DNA of 64,000 bases from CBDBLK01 sp965215445. Its GTDB lineage: Bacteria > Bdellovibrionota > Bacteriovoracia > Bacteriovoracales > Bacteriovoracaceae. Under the pieces are notes generated by a model. It worked only from the letters and a program-made list of their open reading frames with translations. It searched no databases and had not been told where the DNA came from. Position numbers and translations under genes: made by a program. Every line of letters starts with the position of its first letter. The first letter of the stretch is position 1. Positions 1-7,213 of this stretch are shown here, in pieces. The stretch lies in NCBI GenBank assembly GCA_965215445.1, contig CBDCDT010000002.1:434001-498000 (forward strand), given 5' to 3'.

Positions 1-2
1 AT

Positions 3-1055
3 ATTCGCATTTTTTTACTTTTGAAGGGGGAAGAAGTCTGTGACGCCAAATGCGAAGTCGGTCTGCTTCACCGTGGAGTGGAAAAACTGCTCGAACAAAG
101 GAACTACCAACAAATCACTCCCTATACCGAGAGATTAAATTATAACTCTCCTTCAATTAACTCTGTCGGTTGGTGTATGACGGTTGAAAAGGCCGCTCAG
201 TTGCAAATTCCCGATCGTGCCAAGGCCATGCGCATGGTTTTAATGGAATTTTCCCGAATATCGGATCATCTTTTGTGTTTGGGCATTTCACTGCTCGATG
301 CCGGTGCCATCAAAAATTATCACGACTGTTTGGAGTTGCGAAAACACGTCTGCAAAACCATGCAATCTTATTCCGGGCCTCGCCATTTAAATGGGGCCAT
401 ACGCATTGGAGGGCTGGCCTGCGACCTTCCTCCGGGCTGGATAACAGCAACATTGGAAGTGACAAAATGGCTCTCACTGGGAATAAAAAGACTCCATTTG
501 GCGATAGTTCAAGGTAGGTCGTGGATGGAAAAAACCAAATCCAATCCCATTAATGCATCTGACGCCATCAATTGGGGTTTGACCGGCCCCACCCTGCGCG
601 CTTGCGGTGTCAACTACGACCTTAGAAAAACCAATCCGTATTATTTTTACGAAGATGTCGATTTTGAAATTCCTCTGGGGATTAACGGCGATGCCTACGA
701 TCGTTTTTTGGTAAGACTTGAAGAGATGAATCAATCGTTGAAAATTATCATTCAAGTTTTGGACAACCTCCCCTCCGGCAAAGTGTTCACCGAAGACAAG
801 CAATGGCAGATATGCGGCCAGGAAGTACCCAAATTGCCCGAAGGTGAATTATACCACTTTATTGAAGCGGCCAACGGCGAACTGGGATTTTTTCTGGTTA
901 GCGATGGGAAAAATACTCCTTACCGTTTGAAAATCCGACCACCCAGTCTTGCGCTGGGGCAAGCCTATTCCAAGATTGCGCAAAATTCTTGGTATGAAAA
1001 GGCCTTGCTTACTTTTACTTCACTCAATATTGTTCCCGGTGAAATTGACCGTTAA
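3..1055 (+). CDS. nuoD: NADH-quinone oxidoreductase subunit D (NuoD), 5' end outside window
   Basis: Large (49-kDa type) subunit of respiratory complex I, part of the peripheral arm that lines the quinone site. The reading frame is open from the first bases of the window, and the residues before the first possible start (TTG at 21) already match the family: the stretch before GLLHRGVEK aligns with the E. coli segment ending IGYHHRGAEK. The gene is therefore cut by the window edge and TTG 21 is not its start. Family hallmarks follow in order: PYTERLNY, IRIGGLACDLPPGW, GPTLRACGVNYDLRK, YEDVDFEIP, a late SDG...PYRLKIR segment, and the usual C-terminus ending PGEIDR. A homologous hydrogenase large subunit is less likely because the Ni-binding CxxC pairs are absent. 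The next gene, 11 bases on, is nuoI-like; nuoE, F, G and H do not lie between. Confidence 0.92.
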   Translation: MRIFLLLKGEEVCDAKCEVGLLHRGVEKLLEQRNYQQITPYTERLNYNSPSINSVGWCMTVEKAAQLQIPDRAKAMRMVLMEFSRISDHLLCLGISLLDAGAIKNYHDCLELRKHVCKTMQSYSGPRHLNGAIRIGGLACDLPPGWITATLEVTKWLSLGIKRLHLAIVQGRSWMEKTKSNPINASDAINWGLTGPTLRACGVNYDLRKTNPYYFYEDVDFEIPLGINGDAYDRFLVRLEEMNQSLKIIIQVLDNLPSGKVFTEDKQWQICGQEVPKLPEGELYHFIEAANGELGFFLVSDGKNTPYRLKIRPPSLALGQAYSKIAQNSWYEKALLTFTSLNIVPGEIDR

Positions 1056-1066
1056 AACGAGATATT

Positions 1067-1570
1067 ATGATTTTAGAAAAAGAATTTTACTCGAAAAACT
1101 CCCTGCTGCGCTCAACCCTTATCCTGTTGCGGGGATTGGGAAACGCTGGCCTGTATTTTTTATTTGGCCTCTTCGGAAAAAAACCCCGTTTTTTTTCTTT
1201 CCAATCGGAAAACCAACGCCTGCAAGGACTTCCCTATCTTCTCATCAATCAGGAAAACCAATTGGCGTGTATCAGTTGTGGACTTTGCCAGGAGATTTGC
1301 CCCACCGATTGCTTGCACATTTTAATTGAAGGTAGAATTGAAGATGCCTATGGCAATCCTCCCGAAGGGGTCACGCTGGAAATTCTCAAATGTATGTTTT
1401 GCGGATTGTGTGAAGAAGTTTGTCCTGAAGATGCCATCCGTATGGGGCCAGAAACAGTGCTGGCAGGCCATGCCGAACAGGAGTGGGTTTGGGATCACCA
1501 CTTTTTGGCCTTTAGGCCGTCGCTCAATGGCGGGCGTGGAGTGAAAACCGGTGCGCCTCACCCTACTTAA
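1067..1570 (+). CDS. nuoI: NuoI-like 2x[4Fe-4S] ferredoxin subunit of complex I
   Basis: Carries two [4Fe-4S] clusters (N6a/N6b) that pass electrons through the peripheral arm of complex I toward the quinone site. Two classical motifs are seen: CISCGLCQEICP (Cys 68, 71, 74, 78) and CMFCGLCEEVCP (Cys 109, 112, 115, 119), about 40 residues apart as in NuoI. The N-terminal 40 residues are hydrophobic and basic, as expected for the membrane-facing helix. The length of 167 residues is normal. The ATG lies 11 bases after the nuoD stop, so the two are surely co-transcribed. What is odd is the D-I adjacency, since the usual order has E, F, G and H between. The last 25 residues (RPSLNGGRGVKTGAPHPT region) are not conserved in the family as I know it. 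Confidence 0.9.
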   Translation: MILEKEFYSKNSLLRSTLILLRGLGNAGLYFLFGLFGKKPRFFSFQSENQRLQGLPYLLINQENQLACISCGLCQEICPTDCLHILIEGRIEDAYGNPPEGVTLEILKCMFCGLCEEVCPEDAIRMGPETVLAGHAEQEWVWDHHFLAFRPSLNGGRGVKTGAPHPT

Positions 1571-1573
1571 ATC

Positions 1574-2260
1574 TTAAAAAAATGAAACCTCCCGCCTTCC
1601 CCGTCCAAAAATATCCTGCATGGAAAGATCGGGAGCGCGGTTGCAACGCTTTAAAAAACTCTCGCGCGAAATCTTTTTCCCGCCCAAGCTGCGAACGACA
1701 TTGGTAATAGACTGGGTATCGAGCCACTCGATTCCCGCCTCGTGGATGATGTGCATGAGTGCCGAAAAAACGGCCTTGCCGGCGTTAGATTCGAGAGTAA
1801 ACATACTTTCGGCCGAAACCACTCCATCGACGACGACACCGTAAACTCCCGCCACCAAATGGCCATCTCTTTTGCCTTCGACAGAATAAGCAAAGCCATC
1901 CCGGTGAAAATCTACATAACTGTCGATAATTTCCTGAGTTATCCAGGTTCCAAGCTGAGTTTTTCTTCGCACTTGGGCACAAAGATTCATCACCGATTCA
2001 AACTGGGTGTTGGTAAAAATTTCCAAGTCCAAGGCCTTAAAATATCTGCGCAACCGCTTGGAAATCTTGATGCCGGAAAAATCAACCACTCCCCGGGGAT
2101 CGGGACTAAACCAGGTGAGAGGAAAATCATCTGCAATCGGCCAAGGGAAAATCCCCTGCCTGTAGGCCAAAACCAGAGAATGAGTTTTTAAATCGCCACC
2201 TATGGCAATCAGACCATTTCCCGCAGCATTTTGGGCGGGAGGAAAATCAGTCACCGCCAT
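1574..2260 (-). CDS. aat: Leucyl/phenylalanyl-tRNA--protein transferase
   Basis: Transfers Leu or Phe from charged tRNA to proteins with N-terminal Arg or Lys, marking them for ClpS/ClpAP under the bacterial N-degron pathway; cytoplasmic. The 228 residues match the family length. The signature is the N-terminal block GLIAIGGDL...YRQGIFPWPIADDFPLTWFSPDPRG (residues about 16-58), followed by the GNAT-like fold with AESMFTLESNAGKAVFSALMH and a late TQSITNVVRSLGGKKISRESF. It is convergent with nuoI, leaving only three bases between the stop codons. Upstream on the same strand lies a small Zn-ribbon gene ending three bases before this start, so the two may form one transcript. No clpS or clpA is in the window. 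Confidence 0.95.
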   Translation of the reverse strand: MAVTDFPPAQNAAGNGLIAIGGDLKTHSLVLAYRQGIFPWPIADDFPLTWFSPDPRGVVDFSGIKISKRLRRYFKALDLEIFTNTQFESVMNLCAQVRRKTQLGTWITQEIIDSYVDFHRDGFAYSVEGKRDGHLVAGVYGVVVDGVVSAESMFTLESNAGKAVFSALMHIIHEAGIEWLDTQSITNVVRSLGGKKISRESFLKRCNRAPDLSMQDIFGRGRREVSFF

Positions 2261-2263
2261 CTT

Positions 2264-2488
2264 TCATTTCTTTTTAGAAACGGTATCTTGCACTTTTTGA
2301 TTAATGGCCTCTTCGTACTTTTGAATATCTTCCGGGGAGATATTTTGTACATTCAACCTCTTATAACTATCGAGGGCATTTTTTTTCTCAGCGCATTCAT
2401 GAATGCCGCCATCATTTTCGATGGGGACGTTCTTATGGCCCTCTTTAATCCAGGTAACTTCATTTTGACAATACTTACATTTGGCCAT
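2264..2488 (-). CDS. Small zinc-ribbon-like protein of unknown function
   Basis: A 74-residue soluble protein beginning MAKCKYCQN. It has a CxxC pair near the N-terminus (CKYC) and a later HEC about 26 residues on, a plausible single zinc site, then a charged, coiled-coil-like C-terminal half rich in Lys, Glu and Gln. An in-frame TTG 18 bases upstream (2506) is possible but has a purine-rich ribosome site directly abutting it, whereas ATG 2488 has GGAG about seven bases before it, so I prefer the shorter form. It sits between aat and the arginase-like gene on the same strand. I do not recognise a named family; function is open. Confidence 0.6.
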   Translation of the reverse strand: MAKCKYCQNEVTWIKEGHKNVPIENDGGIHECAEKKNALDSYKRLNVQNISPEDIQKYEEAINQKVQDTVSKKK

Positions 2489-2511
2489 CTTCACTCTCCA
2501 TTTCAACTCCT

Positions 2512-3141
2512 TTAGGTTTTGATCGAACGGTTTAACTCCGTCAAGAAAAAATTACTCATCATGGCCCCCATGGCCAATGTCGCATCCGGTTCGGGGTTGA
2601 CTCCCCTTTTCATAGAAGAAAAAGGAGATATTCCTATTAAATCAGCACCAGTTAGGGGAAATTGAGAAGTTAATTTTTTTAAAATAAGCAAGATCGGATC
2701 GAGAGATAACTTTTCCTGAACACTCATGTCAAAACTGGTATAGAATTCTTGAACGCCTCGCTGACGCAGAGAATCGATAATTGAGTCACTATTGAAGCGA
2801 GTTATTTCTCCCCCAATTTGAAAACGACAATCAGTATCAAAATATAAAATCGCCGCCGTCACATTTTGCCGTTGTTTTTGCCTCAGGTAGTTTTCGATCA
2901 GAAAATGACTCGCTGAATTATCGCCTCCCAATCCCAAAATACGCAACGGCACACAGGTGCTATAAAGGGCAACAAGGACTTCTTCAGCAGTAGAAATATC
3001 GCAAATATCCCCCAAGTCAAAAAAGTCTTCACGCCCTGGAAGTTCTAAAAGTTCCGCCCGAACACAATCAACGGAAATATTCATCAATATGGCCTTGGGA
3101 GATTCTTGAAATGATTTTTGTAAATCATCAAACACATCCAT
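2512..3141 (-). CDS. Degenerate arginase/ureohydrolase-like protein
   Basis: A 209-residue protein whose motif order resembles the arginase/agmatinase fold with the metal ligands replaced. ILGLGGDNSASH sits where ureohydrolases have GGDHS; AAILYFDTDCRF where they have the DAHxD metal site; YTSFDMSVQEKLSLDP where they have SxDxDxxDP; and ADLIGISPF where they have the closing strand FDIVEVNP. Several of the manganese-binding His/Asp residues are therefore missing, so hydrolytic activity is unlikely. It is shorter than a full arginase (about 300 residues) and starts well into the fold. Its ATG follows the stop codon of the upstream 2-hydroxyacid dehydrogenase with no spacer (TAA-ATG), implying translational coupling and perhaps a partner role. 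The assignment is inferred from motif order only; it could be an unrelated conserved protein. Confidence 0.6.
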   Translation of the reverse strand: MDVFDDLQKSFQESPKAILMNISVDCVRAELLELPGREDFFDLGDICDISTAEEVLVALYSTCVPLRILGLGGDNSASHFLIENYLRQKQRQNVTAAILYFDTDCRFQIGGEITRFNSDSIIDSLRQRGVQEFYTSFDMSVQEKLSLDPILLILKKLTSQFPLTGADLIGISPFSSMKRGVNPEPDATLAMGAMMSNFFLTELNRSIKT

Positions 3142-4113
3142 TTAAATGAGTACTCCTTTTATCAAGCGGTTTTGTAAAATTAAGTCACGGTATTTATACA
3201 GGCAAACCGATTGTGATTGAATAAAATCCCGGCAAATTGAAAAATTAAATTTGATAATAGCATCATCAAGTCCATCGTACACTCCTGCCACATGGCCGGA
3301 GCTTTTGAGGTTGGCGTTTTTTAGATCAGCAAAATCCTGAGGCAAAAACGGTTCCCGCTCAAAAACATCCAGGTAGGCAAAGGCCATCGGACGCTGGTTG
3401 AGAGTTTCGATAAGTGCCTTTTGACGAATCAATTTTCCACGCGCCCCATTGACTAAAACGAAATCTTGAGGCAAGGCCGCAAGAAAATCGTCATCAATCA
3501 TATATTGAGAAGTAGCATTCAAACTACACAGAGGAAGAATGACGTGACAAAGGCGGGCCTGTTCGATCAAATTATCCAAAGGATGGCCTTTAAAAGGGTC
3601 GTAACATACAATTTTTTTCACTGCCGGAGCGAGCGCTTTATAGACCAGACTCCCAACGTGGCCCATGCCAATCAGCAATACGTTCAATTCCTGAGTGAGG
3701 CGACGGGGCCACTTGCGCTTGGAATCCCATTCCCGACACAAGGGAGGCGAATTAAAATGGCGATAAATTTGCCCGACCACATAGTTGGCAACGGCCTCGG
3801 CACGGATGGGATTGCCTACAATGATCGGAAAGGAATAATCCCGTAACAGGCGTATGGGAATATTGTCGTATCCACTATTGGGGTGAAGTAAAAGCCGGGT
3901 TCGCCGCCATACTTCCTCTGGAATGGCCTCAAGATTGCTGTGGGAATTGGAAATCAAAATCAATTCCCCCCGGGGAATACTCTCGGAAAAGTCACAATAG
4001 TTGAGATTCAGTTTGGAGAAAGTCTCGCGTTCCCGTGCAGAAAAGTCTTCGGCCTGATAGGCAGAATAGTCGAGACGGACAACCGCAAGCACAGAATTTC
4101 CCTGAAGACCCAT
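3142..4113 (-). CDS. D-isomer-specific 2-hydroxyacid dehydrogenase family protein
   Basis: NAD(P)-dependent oxidoreductase of the D-2-hydroxyacid dehydrogenase family, 323 residues, cytoplasmic; substrate unknown. The Rossmann motif GMGHVG lies at residues 149-154, followed by an acidic strand end (CYDP) as expected for NAD preference. The catalytic set is intact: Arg in VNGARG (about residue 225), Glu in DVFEREP (252-254) and His in SSGHVAG (274). The N-terminal catalytic half is divergent but has the HPNSGYDNI segment at the usual place for the substrate loop. It is the first gene of a minus-strand set with the arginase-like gene directly downstream, and is divergent from map. Erythronate-4-phosphate dehydrogenase or a phosphoglycerate dehydrogenase relative are alternatives. 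Confidence 0.8.
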   Translation of the reverse strand: MGLQGNSVLAVVRLDYSAYQAEDFSARERETFSKLNLNYCDFSESIPRGELILISNSHSNLEAIPEEVWRRTRLLLHPNSGYDNIPIRLLRDYSFPIIVGNPIRAEAVANYVVGQIYRHFNSPPLCREWDSKRKWPRRLTQELNVLLIGMGHVGSLVYKALAPAVKKIVCYDPFKGHPLDNLIEQARLCHVILPLCSLNATSQYMIDDDFLAALPQDFVLVNGARGKLIRQKALIETLNQRPMAFAYLDVFEREPFLPQDFADLKNANLKSSGHVAGVYDGLDDAIIKFNFSICRDFIQSQSVCLYKYRDLILQNRLIKGVLI

Positions 4114-4160
4114 AACTTATAGCGTAATATAGTCCCTCAGGGCCTTGCCTTCAACAGTCC

Positions 4161-4189
4161 TTGACGAATATCGAAGGGAAAGTTACAAA
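4161..4189 (+). promoter_or_regulatory. Probable sigma70-type promoter of map
   Basis: TTGACG (4161-4166), a 17-base spacer, and TACAAA (4184-4189), ending 29 bases before the map ATG. The -35 matches the consensus at five of six positions and the -10 at four of six. It lies in the only gap between the divergent dehydrogenase gene and map. Confidence 0.4.
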
Positions 4190-4218
4190 AAGCGACGTAA
4201 ACAAGAGGTATTTATCGA

Positions 4219-5004
4219 ATGATTTCCATTAAGAGCCAGCGCGAAATTGAATTGATGCGGGAGTCTTCCCGCTTGGCATCTGAAACCTTGGGCCATATAG
4301 CGCAATACGTCAAGCCCGGGGTGAGCACAGAGGAACTCAATCAACTCTGCCATCAATATATTGTGGAGCGCAATGCCTACCCCTCCCCTTTGAACTACCG
4401 GGGCTTTCCCAAGTCAATATGTACCAGCCCCAACCAAGTCATCTGCCACGGCATCCCCAACAAAAAAGTAGTCCTTCGCGAGGGAGATATTCTCAATATT
4501 GATGTCACCACTTATTTAAACAAATTTCACGGAGACACCAATAAAATGTTTTTTGTCGGCGAGGTCGATTCCATTCACAAAAAATTAGTGGAAGTTACTT
4601 ATCAGTGCATGCGCGAAGGAATCAAACAGGTGCGCCCTGGGGGACACTTTGGTGATATAGGGGCGGTTATTCAAGAAATTGCCCATGGCCACGGCTACTC
4701 TGTAGTCAAAGATTACTGCGGACACGGTATCGGCCGCGAATTTCACGAGGAACCGCAAGTTTTTCACGTTGGAAAAAGAGGAAAGGGGCCGGAGATGAGG
4801 CCAGGCATGACTTTTACAATTGAGCCAATGATTAATTTGGGTTCTCCCGATTGCAAACTTTTGAAAGACGATTGGACGGTAGTTACAACAGACGGTAAAT
4901 GGAGCGCCCAATTTGAACACACAATCTTGGTCAGCGAAGAGGCCCCTGGCGGCCATGAAATCCTCACTTTAAGGCCGGAAGAAAGTGTGGAGTTTCACTC
5001 CTGA
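4219..5004 (+). CDS. map: Type I methionine aminopeptidase
   Basis: Removes the initiator methionine from nascent proteins in the cytosol, using two divalent metals. It has 261 residues, close to E. coli Map, and all ligands are present at an almost constant offset from E. coli: Asp95 and Asp106 (NIDVTTY...HGDTNKMF), His169 (GHGIG), Glu202 (IEPM) and Glu233 (FEHT), plus the catalytic His77 (CHGIP) and His176 (FHEEP). The start MISIKSQREIELMRES is typical of type Ia enzymes. Transcription is away from the dehydrogenase pair; the following NifU-like frame runs directly into the map stop codon, suggesting translational coupling. Confidence 0.97.
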   Translation: MISIKSQREIELMRESSRLASETLGHIAQYVKPGVSTEELNQLCHQYIVERNAYPSPLNYRGFPKSICTSPNQVICHGIPNKKVVLREGDILNIDVTTYLNKFHGDTNKMFFVGEVDSIHKKLVEVTYQCMREGIKQVRPGGHFGDIGAVIQEIAHGHGYSVVKDYCGHGIGREFHEEPQVFHVGKRGKGPEMRPGMTFTIEPMINLGSPDCKLLKDDWTVVTTDGKWSAQFEHTILVSEEAPGGHEILTLRPEESVEFHS

Positions 5005-5759
5005 GTTTCCTCCCCAACGCTCATGCCTCTTATCGCCTCGGAGGCAAACTCGCTCTCAATTTAGAAGTGGAATTTGTTCCACAAACAACTATTCGGGCCT
5101 TGCATTTTAATCTGTCTGAAAAAAACTCTTCCTTGGAAAATCGCCTGGCCGATTTCCAAAAATGTGCCACTGGATTGGAATTATCTGAAGCACTCAAACT
5201 CCCCTGGAAAGGAGATAGCTATATGCCCATTCCCCATTGGGCGTTGAACCAGGCCTTTCAAAATTGGTTGGGAGATATTCCCTGTTGGGAGGATCGCGGA
5301 GAAAACTTGTTATGCCGCTGTTTTGGAGTTTCGATTGAAGACATTAAGGCCTTGACTCAATCCCTGCACACTCCCACGCTAAAGGATGTGGCCAATCACT
5401 TGCGGGTGGGCGCAGGTTGCACCACTTGCAAAGAAGACCTGCGTAGGTTGTTGATCTCCTTGAGAAATTCAGCAAACCTTGAGGATACCGCCATAAGCTC
5501 TTCTCAGAGGCACAAAATTGGCGACCGAACTCCACTGGAGGCAGTATGGGAGGCACATCATATAGCTCTTCAATTTTTCAAACAAAGGCCCAAACTTCAA
5601 GGCAGCGTCGAGTTTTTATACACGAGAGGGCGCCAACTATTCTTTCGCTGGGAAGGCCAGTCCATGCCCTTCTCTGAAATGCACTTATGGATGGCCGACT
5701 TGGAACGAGAATTATCAGAGCATTTTCGAGATGAAGTGTTGTTAACGGTTTGTCCCTGA
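5001..5759 (+). CDS. Degenerate NifU-like protein with a Bfd-type [2Fe-2S] domain
   Basis: The central part has an intact bacterioferritin-associated-ferredoxin type motif, LLCRCFG...VGAGCTTCKEDL, with Cys 105, 107, 140 and 143 counted from 5001, so it should bind one [2Fe-2S] cluster. Around it the layout follows NifU: an IscU-like first third whose cluster cysteines are gone, and an Nfu-like last third (GSVEFLYTRGRQLFFRW ... LLTVCP) lacking CxxC. GTG at 5067 is the first conventional start, but the frame is open and homologous further up: YRLGGKLALNLEVEF before it matches the IscU core. The only initiation site that fits is CTG 5001, overlapping the map stop, with GGAG (4989-4992) eight bases ahead. 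If CTG is not used, the gene runs 5067-5759. Role in Fe-S traffic is inferred. Confidence 0.65.
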   Translation: MSFLPNAHASYRLGGKLALNLEVEFVPQTTIRALHFNLSEKNSSLENRLADFQKCATGLELSEALKLPWKGDSYMPIPHWALNQAFQNWLGDIPCWEDRGENLLCRCFGVSIEDIKALTQSLHTPTLKDVANHLRVGAGCTTCKEDLRRLLISLRNSANLEDTAISSSQRHKIGDRTPLEAVWEAHHIALQFFKQRPKLQGSVEFLYTRGRQLFFRWEGQSMPFSEMHLWMADLERELSEHFRDEVLLTVCP

Positions 5760-6407
5760 TTTTTGTTCAACCTCTTTCTGGCATTGGTCTACAATTTGAT
5801 CGAGGCCTTTGAGTTTTTGAAAAATTTGCTCTACTTTGGTGCGATCGTCGATAAGTTGACTGGCGGAATAATCCGTTTCGAGATATTTATAACGGCCCAT
5901 AAAATAATCAATCTCAGGTATGGTCTGGGAGAGGCAGCGAGCATGGGTCACCAAGGACTGAAGGCCTGCAAGATAATCGAAAAAAAGGCGGGGAGTTTCC
6001 TCGTAGAGAGTTTTCATATCTGCCCTGTATTGAGAATCAAAGTTTACCCTTCCAGTTTTGGGAGTCTCAAAAACTTCACTTCCACCTAGCAATACAGTCC
6101 GCAAAAATGCAACGGAGGGAACAAAATCTTTGGAGTGACAGATTTGCCGCAAATAGCGAGGTTTGGGCCTCACGCCTCCACTGGTGACGAGCTTGGCAAT
6201 CAGCTTTTGGTTGAGTTGGTAGGCCGCCCCCGTCTTTTTAGCGCGGTGGTAAGTCTCTTCCTCGCGTCCGAGACAGATGAGCAAGGTCTCTGATTTCGCA
6301 TAGCAAAAAGACCAAGATTCACCCAGGGCGTAGAGCAATACTAAAAATTTCAAAAAATGGGTTGCATAAGGGTGGCGTTTTTGTTGAAACATATTTTGAT
6401 TAAACAT
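5742..6407 (-). CDS. Putative exported protein of unknown function
   Basis: A 221-residue protein with a basic N-terminus and one hydrophobic stretch (residues about 17-36, FLKFLVLLYALGESWSFCYA) that looks like a signal peptide or anchor. The mature part is soluble, rich in charged residues, with four or five cysteines and helical C-terminal segments (VEQIFQKLKGLDQIVDQCQKEVEQ). Its 3' end overlaps the NifU-like gene by 18 bases in convergent orientation, and its start is 36 bases from the tatC start in divergent orientation. I recognise no family; it may be a lineage-specific periplasmic protein. Confidence 0.6.
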   Translation of the reverse strand: MFNQNMFQQKRHPYATHFLKFLVLLYALGESWSFCYAKSETLLICLGREEETYHRAKKTGAAYQLNQKLIAKLVTSGGVRPKPRYLRQICHSKDFVPSVAFLRTVLLGGSEVFETPKTGRVNFDSQYRADMKTLYEETPRLFFDYLAGLQSLVTHARCLSQTIPEIDYFMGRYKYLETDYSASQLIDDRTKVEQIFQKLKGLDQIVDQCQKEVEQKSGTNR

Positions 6408-6442
6408 TGGTTTGCCATAGTTTACAAGCGGGAGTTTTTTTC

Positions 6443-7213
6443 GTGAAGGAAATGGGGCTTGCCCAGCATCTCGAAGAATTGAGAAGGGCCTTAATTAATA
6501 TTATGCTCATCCTTGCGGCCAGTTTTCTCGTCACTTACGGATTTGGCGAGTTGATCGTGGAATGGATTCTCTACCCGCTTAGAAATTCTCTCAAAGGGGT
6601 GGAAAATAGTTCCATTGTCTATCTGGGAATCCTCGACAAGGTTATGGGGCAATTTCAGGTCGCTTTTTGGTCGAGCATCATTCTGAGTTCACCCTTATGG
6701 TTTTGGCAAATTTGGAAATTTGTCAAACCCGGCCTGCACCCGCACGAAATACGGGTTATCCGCCCCTTTCTCTTTTTTGGTCTGGTCTTGTTTTGGCTGG
6801 GAGTCGGCTTTGGCCACTTCATTGTCTTTCCCCTGACTTTTGAAATGCTTCACAATTTTGGCGTAGAACAGGTTCAAGCGACCATTGGACTCAAGGCCTA
6901 CCTGGTTTTGGCATGCAAAGTTTTGGTCTTTTTGGGACTGGTCTTTCAACTGCCCAATGTTTTATTGATTTTGGGTTTCATGGGGCTGGTCACTAAATAT
7001 TCACTACGCAATATGCGCCGTTATATCTACGTCGCCTTTGCCGTCGTTGCGGCCATGCTGACACCACCCGATCCCTATACTATGCTCGGTTTGTGGCTCC
7101 CCTTAATTTTACTTTTTGAAGTGGGAATTATCGCCGTTGCCCTGCTGGTTCACCCCTATCTGGAAAGGCGTTTCATGCGCCAAAGAAACGCCATACAAAA
7201 AGGACAAACATGA
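6443..7213 (+). CDS. tatC: Sec-independent protein translocase TatC
   Basis: Six-helix inner-membrane receptor of the twin-arginine export system; it binds the RR signal of folded, often cofactor-containing substrates. Diagnostic features: HLEELRRAL near the N-terminus (the Glu corresponds to E. coli Glu15), WKFVKPGLHPHE (Glu103 equivalent), six hydrophobic segments and the TPPDP loop before the last helices. GTG 6443 has GGGAG eight bases upstream; ATG 6452 (MGLAQHLEEL) is an alternative, and an in-frame TTG at 6407 adds an atypical leader. Length of about 256 residues equals E. coli TatC. The conserved FELP-type Glu is Gln here (VFQLP). No tatA or tatB is adjacent. The TGA overlaps the hldD ATG (ATGA). 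Confidence 0.94.
   Translation: MKEMGLAQHLEELRRALINIMLILAASFLVTYGFGELIVEWILYPLRNSLKGVENSSIVYLGILDKVMGQFQVAFWSSIILSSPLWFWQIWKFVKPGLHPHEIRVIRPFLFFGLVLFWLGVGFGHFIVFPLTFEMLHNFGVEQVQATIGLKAYLVLACKVLVFLGLVFQLPNVLLILGFMGLVTKYSLRNMRRYIYVAFAVVAAMLTPPDPYTMLGLWLPLILLFEVGIIAVALLVHPYLERRFMRQRNAIQKGQT

Noticed and set aside
21..1055. nuoD beginning at TTG 21
   Set aside because: Family sequence continues upstream to the window edge, so the real start is outside the window.
4114..4218. Riboswitch ahead of map
   Set aside because: No conserved aptamer pattern seen in the 105 bases; only a plausible promoter.
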